Shown here one piece after another: positions 62,832 through 64,000 of a DNA stretch of 64,000 nt. The translations under genes and the position numbers were made by a program. The notes under the pieces were generated by a model. It worked only from the letters and a program-made list of their open reading frames with translations. It had not been told where the DNA came from and ran no database searches. Positions within the stretch are counted from its first letter, which is position 1. The number at the start of each line of letters is the position of its first letter. Source of the stretch: PALSA-911 sp963839645 (GTDB lineage Bacteria > Pseudomonadota > Alphaproteobacteria > Acetobacterales > Acetobacteraceae); assembly GCA_963839645.1 (NCBI GenBank), contig CAWIVZ010000009.1, positions 124,001-188,000 of the forward strand, written 5' to 3'.

Positions 62832-64000
62832 ATGGACATGAACTTGCAGCAGGCCACCGACACGGATCTGGACATCGGCGGCATGACCTGCGCGTCCTGC
62901 GTAAACCGCGTCGAGCGAGCGCTGAAACGCGTGCCGGGCGTGGAAGACGCCACGGTGAACCTGACGACCGAGCGCGCCCGTATCCACGGCTCCGCCACGC
63001 AGCAGGCCCTGATCGCCGCCGTGCAAAAAGCCGGCTATGAGGCCACCCTGGCCATCGTGCGCACCGAACCGAAAGCCGCCGACCCTAGGGAACGCTGGCA
63101 CGCTTTGCTGGCAGCCGCCCTGTCGGCGCCGCTGGTGCTGGGAATGCTGGCTTCGATGGCCGGTGCGCATCTGCCGATGTCCTGGGGCTGGGTGCAGTTC
63201 GCCCTGGCGACGCCGGTACAGTTCTGGCTCGGTGCGCGGTTCTATATCTCCGGCTGGAAGGCGGTTCGCGCCGGTGCGGGCAACATGGATCTGCTGGTGG
63301 CGCTGGGCACGTCGGCGGCCTGGGGGCTGTCTATGTGGTCCCTGCTGATGGGGTATGGGCACGAAGGGCTGTATTTCGAATCCTCTGCCCTGATCGTCAC
63401 GTTCGTGCTGCTCGGCAAGTTCCTCGAGGGCCGCGCCAAGGGACAGACCGGCGCCGCCATCCGCGCCCTGATGCGGCTGCGGCCGGAAACGGCGCGGGTG
63501 CGCCGCGACGGCGCGGAGACCGAAATCCCGATCGCGCAGGTGCACGTCGGCGACATCGTGCTGGTCCGCCCCGGCGAGCGTATCCCGGTCGATGGCCGCA
63601 TCATCGAGGGCATCGCCGCGATCGACGCCTCCATGATCACCGGCGAAAGCCTGCCGGTGGAAGCCGCCCCCGGCGCGCGGGTCGCGGCGGGTGCGATCGA
63701 CACCGACGGATTGCTGGCGATCGAGACCACCGCGGTGGGCGCCGAGACCATGCTCGCCCGCATCGTGCGCATGGTGGAGGACGCCCAGGCCACCAAGGCG
63801 CCGATCCAGTTGCTGGTGGACCGGGTCAGCGCCGTGTTCGTGCCGGTGGTGCTGGGCCTGGCCGCGCTGACCTTCTTGGCTTGGTGGGGCTTCGCGGGTG
63901 CGCCGCGTGAGGGCCTGCTGCACGCGGTCTCCGTGCTGGTGATCGCCTGCCCGTGCGCGCTGGGCCTGGCCACGCCCACCGCCATCATGGTGGGCACCGG
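62832..64000 (+). CDS. copA: Copper-type P1B ATPase (3' end outside window)
   Basis: Pumps Cu(I) out of the cytoplasm. About 390 residues are visible. The N-terminal heavy-metal domain has IGGMTCASCVNRVERAL, with the CxxC metal site, then membrane helices. The actuator domain has DASMITGESLPVE, with the TGES motif, and helix 6 has VIACPCALGLATPTA with the CPC ion-binding motif. The phosphorylation motif DKTG and the rest lie beyond the right edge. ATG at 62832 follows a short duplicated segment GAGGCCAGAGTCG. Adjacent regulator not seen; the 82-base gap to msrA shows no obvious CueR palindrome. Confidence 0.93.
   Translation, partial: MDMNLQQATDTDLDIGGMTCASCVNRVERALKRVPGVEDATVNLTTERARIHGSATQQALIAAVQKAGYEATLAIVRTEPKAADPRERWHALLAAALSAPLVLGMLASMAGAHLPMSWGWVQFALATPVQFWLGARFYISGWKAVRAGAGNMDLLVALGTSAAWGLSMWSLLMGYGHEGLYFESSALIVTFVLLGKFLEGRAKGQTGAAIRALMRLRPETARVRRDGAETEIPIAQVHVGDIVLVRPGERIPVDGRIIEGIAAIDASMITGESLPVEAAPGARVAAGAIDTDGLLAIETTAVGAETMLARIVRMVEDAQATKAPIQLLVDRVSAVFVPVVLGLAALTFLAWWGFAGAPREGLLHAVSVLVIACPCALGLATPTAIMVGT

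Noticed and set aside
1..64000. CRISPR arrays, tRNA and rRNA genes
   Set aside because: No direct-repeat/spacer pattern and no cloverleaf or rRNA text was noticed on reading; a tRNAscan/Infernal run would be the proper test.

Overview
This window is GC-rich, densely coded DNA from a motile, flagellated alphaproteobacterium. A Rhodospirillales/Acetobacteraceae-type host is my best guess, from the layout of the flagellar genes, PEP-CTERM proteins, perfect TTAA-N7-TTAA (CtrA-type) boxes and a sigma-54 flagellar promoter. No rRNA, tRNA or CRISPR was seen.

Region by region. (1) 1-10.7 kb: a compact polyketide-type biosynthetic cluster on the + strand: type II thioesterase (cut by the window start), Sfp-type phosphopantetheinyl transferase, a Gly/Pro/Met-rich protein of unknown function, an adenylate-forming ligase, a short-chain dehydrogenase, a free acyl carrier protein and one type I PKS module (KS-AT-DH-KR-ACP-TE). 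The ligase, SDR and ACP overlap end to end, which suggests they make or load a starter unit. (2) 10.8-15.5 kb: a SAM-cyclase-ATPase-TPR signalling protein and a divergent patatin-like protein. (3) 15.5-17.1 kb: a RuBisCO-like protein and a cupin, as in the 5-methylthioadenosine-isoprenoid shunt of Rhodospirillum. (4) 17.3-25.1 kb: a surface/secretion island with three PEP-CTERM proteins, an orphan PEP-CTERM tail, a SEC-C/TPR/sulfotransferase fusion with an adjacent methyltransferase, a GPP34 protein and a 58-aa ORF. (5) 25.1-32.2 kb: acyl-CoA ligase, 3-hydroxyisobutyrate dehydrogenase, DUF3237, serine hydrolase, GH19 lysozyme-like protein, DUF4087, and spermidine genes speE and speD. (6) 32.4-43.2 kb: motility genes: fliL-fliM-DUF6468-motE-cheY-cheZ-large TPR protein on the - strand, and flgF-flgG-flgA-flgH on the + strand. 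(7) 43.2-52.6 kb: msrB, a decayed IS701-type element lying against the stop codon of a HisD-family gene, an AtuA-type catabolic operon, nitroreductase, Nudix, CitE-like lyase and CaiB-type CoA transferase. (8) 53-64 kb: metallophosphoesterase, VOC protein, amidase-MFS pair, Stf0 sulfotransferase, repeat lipoprotein, paired acyl-CoA dehydrogenases, msrA and a partial copper P-type ATPase.

Thirteen single-base reading-frame breaks were located by matching protein families across frames, and eleven of them are +1 insertions. They cut the PKS, cyclase, patatin, sulfotransferase, methyltransferase, one PEP-CTERM protein, the large TPR protein and an acyl-CoA dehydrogenase. This pattern looks more like residual sequencing or assembly error than gene decay, so most of these genes are annotated as whole genes. 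The transposase and the orphan PEP-CTERM tail look truly decayed.
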